A DNA stretch of 64,000 nt from an uncultured Ignisphaera sp. (GCA_938074605.1 CALJEI010000004.1:62001-126000), one strand, 5' to 3'; shown: positions 16,330 to 25,913, numbered from the stretch's first letter. A program made the numbers and translations. The notes: generated from the sequence alone by a model not told the origin.

Positions 16330-17823
16330 TTAATGAAGTGTTAGGCCTTTTTGATAGCGCCAACCAATGATGATATATATCGGTAGAAACTCTAATCTAC
16401 CCATATACATGGCTATCATTAAAATTATTTTAGATACTGCTGGAAGTGTCTGGGAAGTTATACCAGTACTTAGACCAACACATGATAGTGCAGACACTAT
16501 TTCAAATAAGGAATCTATAAATGTGTATTTATGTATTCCACTAATTGACAGTGAAATGTGTAGCATACCACCTAGCAGTAACATTATGAATAGATATGTT
16601 ATAGAGAATGACAAAGCTGAAAATATAGTTTCATCGTCTATCTCTTCACGACCTAGTTTTCTCACAATTATAGCGCCCCTTAATTTGAATGGCCTCTGAA
16701 ATTCCCATACAATACTCTTTAGTACAATTAAAATTCTTCTAGTTTTTATACCGCCAGCTGTAGAAAAAGTTGCACCTCCAATAATCATGGCACAGATTAG
16801 AATTATTTTAATTAATTCAGATTCACTATGAATATCGGAAAGTTGAAATCCTGTTGTAGTATAGCCAGAAATCGTATGATAGATCCATATAACTATTTTA
16901 TCGTAACTACCTGTAATTACTGAATATAGAATGATTAGAAGTATGAATAAAGACATTAATAAAAAGAATCCTCTGACCTCCAATGATCTTACAAACTCTT
17001 TTAATCGTCCACGCAATAGGCTATAGGTATCAATAAAGTTGAGGGCACCTATAACCATTATAATGGATGTTGTAAGTAGTATACTGTAATTCGCTCTATT
17101 AAACCAAAATCCTATACTCTCTGAATGTGTAGACATTCCCCCAGTTGCTATAGCTGTCATGGAATGTGTGAGAGCGTCTGGAAAATCCATTCCACTAAAC
17201 AATAACATTACCATACCAATAAAAGTATATATTGCATATACAGTGTAAAGCAGTTTCATGGTAGAAGCTATTGTTGGTGCTAAGAGCTGCCCCCTTTCAA
17301 CAACATAGATTGTTCTTATACTACGATGAACAAGTGGTAAAAGAACACCAGATACAACAACAATACCAACTTCGCCAAGCCATTGTGTTGTAGCTCGCAT
17401 CATCAGTATGATATATGGATATCTTTCTGGATTAAGTATAGTTAGTCCAGTACCTGAACAACCACTCAATGACTCAAAAAAAGCATCTACAAAGTCTAAA
17501 TTTATCGAATGCATATATATGAATGTTGTTACGAGAGGCACCAATAGCCAAGTAATAAGTACAGCAATGAAGCCATCAATTATATCTGTAATTATATTTT
17601 CCCTAAAAATCAGGATAAGTATAATAAAGACAGGCAATAGTATTGCTACAGCAGTTAGATACCTTAATGTGAAGTATAACCCTAAAGAATCTTCAAAATG
17701 ACTATACACTCCATAAAACACTATACCAATAATTAAGAATATGATTATAATTGAGAGTGTTAATATACTTGTTCCATATATTACCGCCTTAATATTAGGC
17801 AAATTCCCAACCTTCGAATTCAT
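16330..17823 (-). CDS. trkH: TrkH-family potassium transporter
   Basis: This ~497-residue membrane protein shows the four pore-loop repeats of the TrkH/KtrB family with their selectivity-filter glycines: SGCSGTGLTILN, TAIATGGMSTHSE, SGYTTTGFQLSD and SALSCVGLSTGIT. It mediates potassium uptake together with the TrkA-like subunit encoded next. I prefer the ATG at 17823 because an AT-rich promoter lies about 25 bases before it; a TTG at 17835 would add four residues. No truncation is visible. Confidence 0.9.
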   Translation of the reverse strand: MNSKVGNLPNIKAVIYGTSILTLSIIIIFLIIGIVFYGVYSHFEDSLGLYFTLRYLTAVAILLPVFIILILIFRENIITDIIDGFIAVLITWLLVPLVTTFIYMHSINLDFVDAFFESLSGCSGTGLTILNPERYPYIILMMRATTQWLGEVGIVVVSGVLLPLVHRSIRTIYVVERGQLLAPTIASTMKLLYTVYAIYTFIGMVMLLFSGMDFPDALTHSMTAIATGGMSTHSESIGFWFNRANYSILLTTSIIMVIGALNFIDTYSLLRGRLKEFVRSLEVRGFFLLMSLFILLIILYSVITGSYDKIVIWIYHTISGYTTTGFQLSDIHSESELIKIILICAMIIGGATFSTAGGIKTRRILIVLKSIVWEFQRPFKLRGAIIVRKLGREEIDDETIFSALSFSITYLFIMLLLGGMLHISLSISGIHKYTFIDSLFEIVSALSCVGLSTGITSQTLPAVSKIILMIAMYMGRLEFLPIYIIIGWRYQKGLTLH

Positions 17824-17973
17824 TGATTTTAACAAGGTTTAATTCAATATCAATATATTTTATTGGTAAAAATCTGCCATTTGATTGGAAATATTTTCTT
17901 TACTAGATGATTCGCCTAAATTTATAATTTTTCATTCTTATTGTGGATAATAAATTTTTGGTCAGTATCTATT

Positions 17974-18372
17974 TTATGTAGAGGGGGCGAATTTTATCCC
18001 ATAAACTATTATACCCTCATCGCCATCCTCAAATATCTTCCTTAGGACAGCTTCTACATACATTCCCTCGTAAATTTTATCTACCTCTACATCTACTATT
18101 GGAGCTATAACTCTAGTGCCATTTTCAAGCTCTATTAATCCAACTATTATTGGTGCATACTCCCTATATCCCTCTGGAACAGTATATTCTACAGTCCATG
18201 AGACAACCCTGCCCCTTCTTGGAAGATTAATTCTTTCGGTGTCACTATAGCCACAGTATGGACATGATGGTTTTGGTGGATAAAATACACGACTACATTT
18301 CTTGCATTTTGAGCCTTCTAACCTATATCTAGAGTCCTTCTCTCTCCATACACGTGCAGGTGATATCTTCAT
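17974..18372 (-). CDS. OB-fold/zinc-ribbon partner of thiolase (DUF35 family)
   Basis: This ~132-residue protein has an N-terminal rubredoxin-like zinc ribbon (CKKCSRVFYPPKPSCPYCG) and a C-terminal OB fold (RGRVVSWTVEYTVPEGY, TRVIAPIVDVE). Family members form a stable complex with acetoacetyl-CoA thiolase and HMG-CoA synthase in archaea and channel CoA intermediates. The ATG at 18372 follows AAAAGGTGA; an upstream GTG at 18381 would overlap the thiolase stop. It is encoded directly behind the thiolase; HMG-CoA synthase, the usual third member, is not in this window. Confidence 0.88.
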   Translation of the reverse strand: MKISPARVWREKDSRYRLEGSKCKKCSRVFYPPKPSCPYCGYSDTERINLPRRGRVVSWTVEYTVPEGYREYAPIIVGLIELENGTRVIAPIVDVEVDKIYEGMYVEAVLRKIFEDGDEGIIVYGIKFAPST

Positions 18373-18377
18373 AGCAT

Positions 18378-19529
18378 TCACCTTTTCATTATAATTACAG
18401 AGGTTAATGTTGCTACACCACCTGTATTCATAGCAAGCCCTTTTTCAGCGTTACTTATCCTTACACCTGGAAAATCACCCCTAAGTTGCATAGCTATTTC
18501 AGCGACTTGATATACACCAGTAGCACCAACAGGATGGCCTCTAGCTTTTAATCCACCACTTAAATTTATGCTAGGTTTATCTCCAGCTGCAAATCGCCCA
18601 TCTTTTATGAGTTTCCAAGACTCTCCTGGACCTGCAAATCCCAGCCCCTCTATAGATACTAGTGCAGTTATTGTAAAGGCATCGTGAATTTCAGCAACAT
18701 CTATATTGCTAGGACTTAGTTTAGACATTCTAAAAGCTTTTTCAGCTGCTCTTCTTATACTTATAGGGTTGAGAAGCTCTTCTCTTGAGGATAAGTCTAG
18801 ACCGTCGCTTCCAAACCCCAAGCCTGCTATCTCTATAGGAGTGTCACTAAGCTTTCTTGCAGTATCTTCAGAGGCTAGTATAATCACAGCAGCTCCATCA
18901 CCAATTGGGGCAGAGTCCATAAGCCTTATTGGATCTGAGATTATGGGTGAGTTTACGACATCTTCAATGGTTATTCTATTCCTTAGCTGTGCATATGGAT
19001 TTTTAGAGCCATATTCATGCATTCTTACGGGCCATAGAGCCAGATCCTCCCTCTTCGCTTCATATTTAAGCATATAGAGCCTCATTACAAGTGCATTTAG
19101 AGCAGCAAAGCTTATACCATAGATATACTCATACTCAGCGTCAGCAGCTTGAGCCAGGGCAGAGGTTACTGTAGAGGTTGGGTAGTCGCTCATCTTCTCA
19201 ACACCAATTACCATAACCTGATCATATAGGCCGGAGGCGATAAGGGAATATCCTACTATAACAGCGTGACCACCACTCCCACATGCAGCTTCAACTTTTA
19301 GCCCACCAAGACCTCTAAAACCTATTGCATCTAATGCTAATGCTGCTAAAGAGTCTTGGTTGTAGAGTGAACTACTCAACATATTACCAACAACAACGAC
19401 TTCAGGCTCATATGAATTAACATCGTCAAAGGCCCTTATAGCTGCATCGTGGATTAACTGCATATATCCCTTGTCATAGTATCTGTCAATCTTAACCATA
19501 CCTATACCAACAATATACACCCTCCTCAA
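18378..19529 (-). CDS. acetyl-CoA C-acetyltransferase (archaeal thiolase)
   Basis: This 383-residue thiolase has the nucleophilic cysteine about 83 in VEAACGSGGHA, a histidine in EIHDAFTITAL, and the GHPVGATG motif about 331-338. In archaea this family condenses two acetyl-CoA to acetoacetyl-CoA for the mevalonate route to membrane lipids, together with the DUF35 protein that follows and HMG-CoA synthase. The C-terminal catalytic cysteine of classical thiolases is not evident, as in the SCP-x-like archaeal group. Start is a TTG with GGTG about eight bases ahead. Confidence 0.88.
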   Translation of the reverse strand: MRRVYIVGIGMVKIDRYYDKGYMQLIHDAAIRAFDDVNSYEPEVVVVGNMLSSSLYNQDSLAALALDAIGFRGLGGLKVEAACGSGGHAVIVGYSLIASGLYDQVMVIGVEKMSDYPTSTVTSALAQAADAEYEYIYGISFAALNALVMRLYMLKYEAKREDLALWPVRMHEYGSKNPYAQLRNRITIEDVVNSPIISDPIRLMDSAPIGDGAAVIILASEDTARKLSDTPIEIAGLGFGSDGLDLSSREELLNPISIRRAAEKAFRMSKLSPSNIDVAEIHDAFTITALVSIEGLGFAGPGESWKLIKDGRFAAGDKPSINLSGGLKARGHPVGATGVYQVAEIAMQLRGDFPGVRISNAEKGLAMNTGGVATLTSVIIMKR

Positions 19530-19712
19530 ATATTTACACCATCTACACTAAACATTTTGAAGTGAATATTATGGAGCCAGATATTTAAGAGATACATGCA
19601 CATGTCTAATATAAACTCTTTACCTCATTTAGGCTATCATACCTATTGGATGTCTTAAGTCATGCCCACTGAACTATGATGAGTATCGGGGTATAGGAAA
19701 TAAAAGTCCATC

Positions 19713-20870
19713 ATGCAATTAGATAAGGTGGTGTATATGTTTGGAAATAGCTACTGGTCTATAGTGAGACCAGACGCCATTGCTGCACTCCACAATGAGG
19801 TCTTTAAAAAGGTGCTCAATTGGTATTACTCTGTATTTATTGACAACTATCCTGCAAAGTTCCATATAGCTAAGGCAATTCCCCTTCCAAAGGATATAAA
19901 ATTAACTGATGACATGGAGGTGCTATGGGATGTATATAAAGAATTGACAAGACATTTTAATGAGTTGTGGAATGAAGTTAAGAGAAATAGTATAAAATTT
20001 GATGAATTCAAAAAACGGTATAGAGAGGCAGACACCAGTCTTTTAGATCTGGATATAGAGATTGCTACAAGAATTTTAAAGAGGTGTAGATTCTGTGAAT
20101 GGAAATGCGGTATTGATAGAACATTCACGAATAAGGGTATGTGTAGACTCAACATTACCTCATATGTACATAGCTGGTTTCTCCATATAGGTGAGGAAGC
20201 TCCTCTTGTTCCAAGTGGTACAATATTTTATGGAAGCTGTAACTTTAGATGTGTATTTTGTCAAAATTGGGATATCTCGCAAGAGAACCCCTATAAAGGA
20301 GTTGAGGTAAATCCAAGGAATCTCTCCTTAATACAAAGGGAATTGAGAATAAATGGTGCAAGAAATATAAATCATGTAGGTGGAGAACCTACACCAAATC
20401 TCCATAATATTCTAGCCAGTCTAAAGTATCTTGATATCAATGTGCCACAGCTATGGAATAGCAACTTCTATATGAGTGAAGAAGCTATGAATCTACTTAT
20501 TCATGTTATAGATATATGGCTTCCAGACTTCAAATATGGTAATGATGAATGTGCATTAAGGTTATCAAAGGTGCCCAAATATATGGAAGTTGTTACAAGA
20601 AATCTTAAGAAAGCTATAGAGTGGGGCGATATGATAATAAGACATCTTGTTCTACCAAATCATATAGAATGTTGCTCCAAATCTGTACTAAAATGGATCG
20701 CTGATAATATTCAAAAGTATCGTGTAATCGTTAATATAATGGACCAATATAGACCTGAATATAAAGCATATGAATACAAAGATTTATCAAGAAGGCCTTC
20801 AGCGCACGAACTTGAGGAAGTGTATAGGTATGCGGACCAACTAGAAATATTATGGAGAGATGTATCATAG
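19713..20870 (+). CDS. radical SAM protein of the PflX (COG1313) type
   Basis: This ~385-residue protein has an N-terminal cysteine set (about 125, 128, 132 and 144: CRFCEWKCG...GMC) followed by the radical SAM motif C-X3-C-X2-C at about 176, 180 and 183 (SCNFRCVFCQNWDIS), and later VGGEPTPN and WLPDFKYG. This matches the PflX-type relatives of pyruvate formate-lyase activating enzyme, whose substrates are unknown. The ATG at 19713 has no clear ribosome site; an in-frame ATG at 19737 sits behind AAGGTGGTG and may be the true start. It stands alone, divergent from the thiolase. Confidence 0.82.
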   Translation: MQLDKVVYMFGNSYWSIVRPDAIAALHNEVFKKVLNWYYSVFIDNYPAKFHIAKAIPLPKDIKLTDDMEVLWDVYKELTRHFNELWNEVKRNSIKFDEFKKRYREADTSLLDLDIEIATRILKRCRFCEWKCGIDRTFTNKGMCRLNITSYVHSWFLHIGEEAPLVPSGTIFYGSCNFRCVFCQNWDISQENPYKGVEVNPRNLSLIQRELRINGARNINHVGGEPTPNLHNILASLKYLDINVPQLWNSNFYMSEEAMNLLIHVIDIWLPDFKYGNDECALRLSKVPKYMEVVTRNLKKAIEWGDMIIRHLVLPNHIECCSKSVLKWIADNIQKYRVIVNIMDQYRPEYKAYEYKDLSRRPSAHELEEVYRYADQLEILWRDVS

Positions 20871-21053
20871 TTGTGATGTTTCAATTTAATTATAGTTATA
20901 ATATATATTTAAGGGTCGTATTGAAACTCTCTATTAAATATAAGTAAGCTCTAGATATGACCATCTCCATTAGCTATGAATAAAGCAACAGTGATATACT
21001 TAGAAGAGCTAATTACATAACTTCATTTTAAAAAGTTTTTAAACTAAACCATA

Positions 21054-22244
21054 ATGAATACAAATTTGATGGAGATATCGATAATGGATAGCTATGCCAT
21101 TTATACAATATTTTTAGGGTTAGCTTCTGCTAAGGTATTTGAATTTGTATTTAGTAGGGTTAAGATACCATCTCTTATAGCATGGTTTGTTGCAGGCATT
21201 ATTATGGGGCCTCACTTACTTAGTCTAATAAATAGGTGTCCAGAATTAGAATTGTTTTCAAGAATAGCTACAATTTTTCTCATGTTCTATATAGGCTTTT
21301 CAACAAACTATAGCGCTATTTTAAGAAAAGTCTCCTTAAGTATTATAGTTGGAATAGCTGGTGTTACGATAACATTTCTCTTATGCTTTGCTGTGCTATA
21401 TTCTATCACTACAAATTTATATAGCTCAATACTAGTATCAATAATACTCTCCAACACAGCTTCTGAGATAGTATCATCAATGATGTTAACCATCAACAAT
21501 TTTTTTATATATGATATTGTAATGACTGCAAGTATTGTTGATGATATAATTGCTGTTATTGCTGTAGCTATGATGAGCAGCATATTTTTAAACATTACTG
21601 CTAACTACTTTAGCTATATTCTTCTTTCTATTACAATGATAGCCAGCAGTATAATTGTAGGTCTATTTAGTCAATATATTAAGAAAACACATAGGCTCCT
21701 CCAGAGAGAAATAATACACACATTAACTTTAACTATTCTTGGGCTCTCAATAACAGTTACAATATGGACTGGTATAAATGAATTGCTAATTGCCTACATC
21801 ATAGGCTTAATGTTGAATATAGTGCTGATTAGAGGAGATGCCCTGCTTAGAACAGATACCGTTGCAATGGATTTAACCGAATTCTTAAATAAGCTTCTTC
21901 ACCTATTGTTTTTACCACTACTATTTATATATATAGCATTATCTATAGAAATTGAGATGATTAATATAAATATGTTTTTAATGCTTCTTATAGCATCTAC
22001 GTTAGGTAAACTAATTGGATGTAGCTTGCCAGCTTTTTTAAAGACTAGAAGAAGGGACTCTATATTTATAGGACTCATAATGATGTTGAGGGGAACTCTC
22101 GAAAATACCTTATTAAACATGCTATACCTACATAATTTAGTAGATAAAATGATGTATTCTACTTCAACCATTGTACCATTTATTTCTACACTACTCTCTT
22201 TAGCACTATTCTATGGATTGAGAGCTTCAAAAGCACTTAAATAA
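21054..22244 (+). CDS. CPA2-family Na+/H+ or K+/H+ antiporter
   Basis: This 396-residue protein has about twelve hydrophobic helices and family marks of cation:proton antiporter 2 members (NapA/KefB): VAGIIMGPHLLSLI at the front, SNTASEIVSSMM in the broken-helix region, and the double aspartate in SIVDDIIAVIAVAMM that binds the cation in electrogenic members. It has no C-terminal RCK domain. It may return sodium gradients to proton gradients, which matters if the ATP synthase here is sodium-driven. The ATG at 21054 may be read from a very short leader. Confidence 0.85.
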   Translation: MNTNLMEISIMDSYAIYTIFLGLASAKVFEFVFSRVKIPSLIAWFVAGIIMGPHLLSLINRCPELELFSRIATIFLMFYIGFSTNYSAILRKVSLSIIVGIAGVTITFLLCFAVLYSITTNLYSSILVSIILSNTASEIVSSMMLTINNFFIYDIVMTASIVDDIIAVIAVAMMSSIFLNITANYFSYILLSITMIASSIIVGLFSQYIKKTHRLLQREIIHTLTLTILGLSITVTIWTGINELLIAYIIGLMLNIVLIRGDALLRTDTVAMDLTEFLNKLLHLLFLPLLFIYIALSIEIEMININMFLMLLIASTLGKLIGCSLPAFLKTRRRDSIFIGLIMMLRGTLENTLLNMLYLHNLVDKMMYSTSTIVPFISTLLSLALFYGLRASKALK

Positions 22245-22355
22245 CCATAAAATATTATTGATATAAATGTTGGGAAGAAGTATTGTGTATAGTTCAACGA
22301 TTATGTGATAGAAATTAAAAAGATTTAGAAACCTATACTAAGTAAATACTAAAAG

Positions 22356-22982
22356 GTGACATCCATTTCGAAGTGTATAGTTCTTGCATCAAGTAGTTCA
22401 AGGAGAATTGAACTTTTTAAAAATATGGGAATCGATGTAATGGTTATAACACCAAGTGTAGAGGAAGTAATATATGTCGATGATCCATTTAGAACAGTAT
22501 TAGAGAATAGTAGAAGAAAAGTTTTGAGCGTAGTTGATAGAGCACCTAGTACATCGGTAATCATAGGTGTTGACACAATTGTATTCAATCCTATGGTTGG
22601 TGTTGTAGGAAAGCCTAATACCATTGAGGAAGCAAAAAGAATATTGATGAGTTTTAGTGGAAGGTATCATATTGTTGTAAGCGGGGTTGTATTATTTGAT
22701 AAGGAAACTGGAAAAAGTAGAGAATTTACTGATATAACAATAGTGAAATTTAGAGATATAGCAGAAGATGAAATTGAACTTTACATCGCTATAGAGAGAC
22801 CTCTTGATAAAGCTGGTGGATATGCTATACAAGGACTTGCAAGTTTTTTCATTGAAACTGTAATAGGTGATTATTATAATGTGGTTGGATTACCTCTTTC
22901 AAAAATATATAGGGTACTAGATAGAGAATTTGGTTTAAATCTTTTGAAGATTTTAGTAGAGAGAAAAGGACAACTATGTTGA
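22356..22982 (+). CDS. Maf-like nucleoside triphosphate pyrophosphatase
   Basis: This ~208-residue protein has the Maf opening VLASSSSRRIELF, the catalytic TSVIIGVDTIVFN strand, the FSGRYHIVVSGVVLFD motif, and the closing AGGYAIQGLASFFIETVIGD-YYNVVGLPL. Maf proteins hydrolyse non-canonical or modified nucleoside triphosphates to monophosphates, so the role is nucleotide pool cleaning. The longest frame begins at a GTG (22356) that itself forms part of AAAAGGTGA; with that sequence as ribosome site the real start may be the ATT codon at 22365. That would be an unusual start codon and needs proof. Confidence 0.88.
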   Translation: MTSISKCIVLASSSSRRIELFKNMGIDVMVITPSVEEVIYVDDPFRTVLENSRRKVLSVVDRAPSTSVIIGVDTIVFNPMVGVVGKPNTIEEAKRILMSFSGRYHIVVSGVVLFDKETGKSREFTDITIVKFRDIAEDEIELYIAIERPLDKAGGYAIQGLASFFIETVIGDYYNVVGLPLSKIYRVLDREFGLNLLKILVERKGQLC

Positions 22983-23013
22983 AGAGATAACAATTGAATA
23001 ATAAATGTGACTA

Positions 23014-23283
23014 TTACTTTGGAAACAATATACCACTATTTAATACAATGAAAATAGCTAGAACAGCAATAAAGAATATCATTGAAATTATAAGTAAGCT
23101 TTTTACAATCCTTTCACTAGTTCCAAAAGCAAATGGTATAGGACCTATAATAACAACACCACCAATTTCCGATTTTCTTTCAGTTTTCCTATCCCTGGTA
23201 AACAAAGTGGAAATAAATATAAGTAGCATACCCATAAATATTATGATGATGGCTAGAACAAACAATACTAGAATCCACATCAT
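23014..23283 (-). CDS. DUF131 family small membrane protein
   Basis: This ~89-residue protein has an N-terminal membrane helix (WILVLFVLAIIIIFMGMLLIF), a short loop containing the family-like GGVVIIGPIPFAFGTSE, and a second helix (LLIISMIFFIAVLAIFIVL). This pattern matches the archaeal DUF131 (TIGR00304) proteins of unknown role. The ATG at 23283 follows GGTGAT at good spacing; a TTG at 23298 overlaps that site and is less likely. The gene faces the Maf gene, 31 bases away. Confidence 0.8.
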   Translation of the reverse strand: MMWILVLFVLAIIIIFMGMLLIFISTLFTRDRKTERKSEIGGVVIIGPIPFAFGTSERIVKSLLIISMIFFIAVLAIFIVLNSGILFPK

Positions 23284-23463
23284 GTTAGCTATCACCAAAT
23301 CAAAATTTCACTACCAACTCTTATTAAGTTTACTAATAATAATCGATATAACTCTCATTAAAAATAAAGAGAATCTAAAAACACTAAGGGGAAGACTAAG
23401 CTAATTCGCTAATTATTGATTTTCCTAGGGTTATTAGACATAAAAATATAAGCTTTTTAATCT

Positions 23464-23490
23464 GTACACCTAATCACATAGTAGGTGTAC
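23464..23490. promoter_or_regulatory. palindrome upstream of cbiM, possible operator
   Basis: GTACACCTA at 23464-23472 and TAGGTGTAC at 23482-23490 form a perfect inverted repeat with nine-base arms and a nine-base centre. It lies between an AT-rich TATA-like stretch (TAAGCTTTTTAAT, ending near 23462) and the cbiM ATG at 23496. The position fits a repressor site for a metal- or cobalamin-responsive regulator, or an RNA hairpin that would hide the ribosome site. Confidence 0.5.
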
Positions 23491-23495
23491 CAAGG

Positions 23496-24154
23496 ATGCA
23501 TATTCCCGACGGCCTTTAGATCTATATATAGTAGTCGCTGCATACATTATATCCCTGGCTACAATTGGATATGCTATCAGAAAATTTAGCAATCTATTAG
23601 ATGAAAATATATTTGCTAGGATTGTTACACTCTCTGCTTTTATCTTCGTTGCTCAGATGATTGCATGGCCTATACCTGGGGGAACTAGCCTGCATCTCAT
23701 TGGTGGTGCACTAGCTGGAATTTTACTGGGTCCTTGGCCAGGGATTCTAGCCATAACTATAGTTATAGTTATCCAGTGTCTAGTCTTTCACGATGGTGGT
23801 ATAACAGCTCTTGGCGCAAATTTATTGAATATGGCAATAGTAGCAGTGCTTATAGGCTACATCGTGTATAAAGCTATAGTGAAGGCGTCCTTTAGTCATA
23901 GTATCAATAGAATACGATTTATAGCTGGTTTAGTAGCGTGTTGGCTCAGTCTCGCTTTAGCAGGCACTATGACTGGCTTAGAGATCGGTATTGTAAGCAT
24001 CATCCTTAAGAGGATTGGCTATAGTTTAGCGGTAAGCCTGCTAACCATGGTTATATGCCATATAGCCTTGGGCGTTATTGAAGGCTTTATAATAGGGTCG
24101 ATTTTAAGTTATATAGGATTTAAACGTTCCAAAGATATAGTGGCTGGAGTGTAG
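23496..24154 (+). pseudogene. cbiM: cbiM/nikM (ECF cobalt/nickel transporter substrate component), frameshifted
   Basis: The conserved N-terminus MHIPDG is read from an ATG at 23496, but the next codons run into stops. One base is missing around 23513-23518 in a short T run; with it restored the frame continues as LDLYIVVAAYIISLATIGYA and on through an intact body to 24154 (GGTSLHLIGGALAGILLGPWP, VFHDGGITALGANLLNMA, LAGTMTGLEIGI). CbiM/NikM binds Co2+ or Ni2+ through its N-terminal Met-His, so internal re-initiation at a later codon would not give a working protein. The two genes that follow are also broken. A sequencing error cannot be excluded for one gene, less easily for three. Confidence 0.8.
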
Positions 24155-24161
24155 AAGAGTT

Positions 24162-24412
24162 ATGAATAGAGAGTATATATATTTTATAATATTGATTGTT
24201 GTAAGTCCTCTATTTGAAGTATTTTTAGCTAATTTGATAGGATATCACGAACCTCTTGATCTTGTTGCAGAGAAGCTCGGATTAAGTGAGATGGAGGAGT
24301 TTACTGGACGCCATTAAGAAACTATACAGTGTCAAATTAACCTGACTGGCTAGGCTACATCCTAGCTGGAGGTATAGGTATAGGCATAATAATCCTCTTG
24401 GAACTATGGTAA
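24162..24412 (+). pseudogene. PDGLE/NikN-type accessory component of cobalt/nickel transporter, broken
   Basis: An ATG at 24162 behind GAAGAG opens MNREYIYFIILIVVSPLFEV...DLVAEKLGLSEMEEFTG and stops at 24317. The expected C-terminal part continues in another frame as PLRNYTVSN, stop, PDWLGYILAGGIGIGIIILL and ends at 24412. A frameshift and an in-frame TAA are therefore both present. Intact relatives (CbiN/NikN-like with a PDGLE domain) have one helix at each end and assist CbiM-type uptake. Lies eight bases after cbiM and precedes cbiQ, the normal operon order. Confidence 0.72.
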
Positions 24413-24468
24413 GACATTATATATTAAGGCAAAGTAGATGAGCAACACTATATTATCTATTATCTGAG

Positions 24469-25118
24469 GTGCTTCATGAACTAGCAGACACAGTTAAGGT
24501 TATCACCCAAGGTATAGGTAGATACCATAAATTAATGAAACGTTTAAATTCATTAACTATCTTCATAGTCTTCACCTCATTAACTATTATAGCTGCATAC
24601 AGCTCTAGTAATGTAATTCGTATTGTAATATTAGGCATATGTATTATATTATTGCTATTGTTAATAGATTTACGAAAGATAGTAGTTAATGTGTTTAAGA
24701 TCTACATCTTTACAATACTTTTATCAGTATTCCTAGCCCTTCCATCAGTATTTATTCATATGGATTATTACGGCGTTACAGATTCCATTGCTAGAACCCT
24801 CTTTATATCTATTTCCTCATCTATACCCATGGTGGTTTTCTCCATACTTGTTGGTCTAAGAGATATAGAAGAAATAATTTCAGTTTTTCAAAAACAATAG
24901 ATAGAACCATATCAATATTTGCTTCAATACTGTTAAAGACATCTCGATTACAGACAGAAATTCTATTAGCAAGGCTCTCTCGAAATATTGTCAGTAGAAG
25001 AGAGTATCTCTGGGGAATACTAACATCCAGTCTAGGTAATACATTACTTCATTCAGAGCGCATCTCATTTCTATTGAGTAGTCTTTTATTACATGTAGCA
25101 ATAAATATTTTAAGTTGA
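24469..25118 (+). pseudogene. cbiQ: cbiQ (ECF T component of cobalt/nickel transporter), frameshifted
   Basis: The first part, from a GTG at 24469 to a stop at 24898-24900, reads as the N-terminal two thirds of CbiQ, with helices SLTIFIVFTSLTIIAAYSSS and VFKIYIFTILLSVFLALPSV. The C-terminal part follows in the neighbouring frame from about 24885: SKTIDRTISIFASILLKTSR, then LARLSRNIVSRREYLWGILT, with the arginine-containing coupling helices of T components, ending at 25118. One base appears lost in a five-T run near 24884. No ATPase (cbiO) gene follows. The whole cobalt/nickel importer thus looks decayed here. Confidence 0.78.
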
Positions 25119-25175
25119 TATTCACTGAAAAGTATAATACTAAATTAGTAGAATAAAAATTAATTGATATAAGCG

Positions 25176-25913
25176 TCATTGACATAAGAATGCTTTTATA
25201 GCTTCTAAATCTATTTTTCTATATCTTTCAAGACTTCCAACATCATACCAAATACCTCTATATAGGTAGGCTTTAACGTTAAACCCCTTTGATATCATCC
25301 ATGGAATTAAGTCACCCATTATGTCAAATGAGGTTCCTAATATACCTTCAACTTCTTTGAGGATAGATGTATTAAGTGTTAAAATGCCTATTGTTACATA
25401 TATATTGAGCCACGGTTTTTCCTCTAGTTCAACAATTCTATCACCATCTATTAAAGCAACACCAACTGGTACTTGGTACTTATCTGCAAGAACTATGACA
25501 GAATCAGATTTTTCTGTAAAGTGTTTATTTAGAAGATCATGGATATTTACTGGTGCTAGTATATCGCCATACCAAATTAATACAGTATCGCTAATTAAAC
25601 CCTGTTTGAATGCTTTTAAAAGTGCACCTCCAGTTCCTCTATAAATTTCATCATCAATACTATACCTAATTTCTACACCATGTCTAGAACCGTTATTGAA
25701 ATAATTCCTTATCTGTCTCCATTTATATCCAACTAGAAATATATATTTAGATATTCTGAAACTTTTTAACCAGCAAAGTATATGTTCTAGAAGAGGCCGT
25801 TCATCATATCCTATGGGAATCATTGGTTTTGGAATAATATCCGTGTATGGCTTAAATCTAGAGCCTTCACCACCAGCAAGAATAATTCCAGTTACATTAT
25901 CTATAGGGAGCAT
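25176..25913 (-). CDS. sugar-1-phosphate nucleotidyltransferase
   Basis: This 245-residue protein begins with the nucleotide-binding signature GIILAGGEGSRFKPYTD followed by IPKPMIPIG, and later has the VLIWYGDILAPVNI metal-site strand and YRGIWYDVGSLERY near the end. This is the short form of the NDP-sugar pyrophosphorylase family (glucose- or mannose-1-phosphate thymidylyl/guanylyl/uridylyl transferases) without the left-handed helix acyltransferase domain. It supplies an activated sugar for glycans or S-layer glycosylation; the exact sugar and base cannot be told. It stands alone next to gene-poor DNA. Confidence 0.85.
   Translation of the reverse strand: MLPIDNVTGIILAGGEGSRFKPYTDIIPKPMIPIGYDERPLLEHILCWLKSFRISKYIFLVGYKWRQIRNYFNNGSRHGVEIRYSIDDEIYRGTGGALLKAFKQGLISDTVLIWYGDILAPVNIHDLLNKHFTEKSDSVIVLADKYQVPVGVALIDGDRIVELEEKPWLNIYVTIGILTLNTSILKEVEGILGTSFDIMGDLIPWMISKGFNVKAYLYRGIWYDVGSLERYRKIDLEAIKAFLCQ

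Noticed and set aside
19655-19712. Possible C/D box RNA: CTGA at 19669-19672 and ATGATGA at 19676-19682 with three bases between, like D' and C' boxes
   Set aside because: No convincing outer C box upstream and no D box downstream were found, so the pattern is incomplete.
22994-23404. Plus-strand open frame of about 136 codons opposite the DUF131 gene
   Set aside because: The minus-strand DUF131 protein has two helices and a good ribosome site; the plus frame is its shadow.
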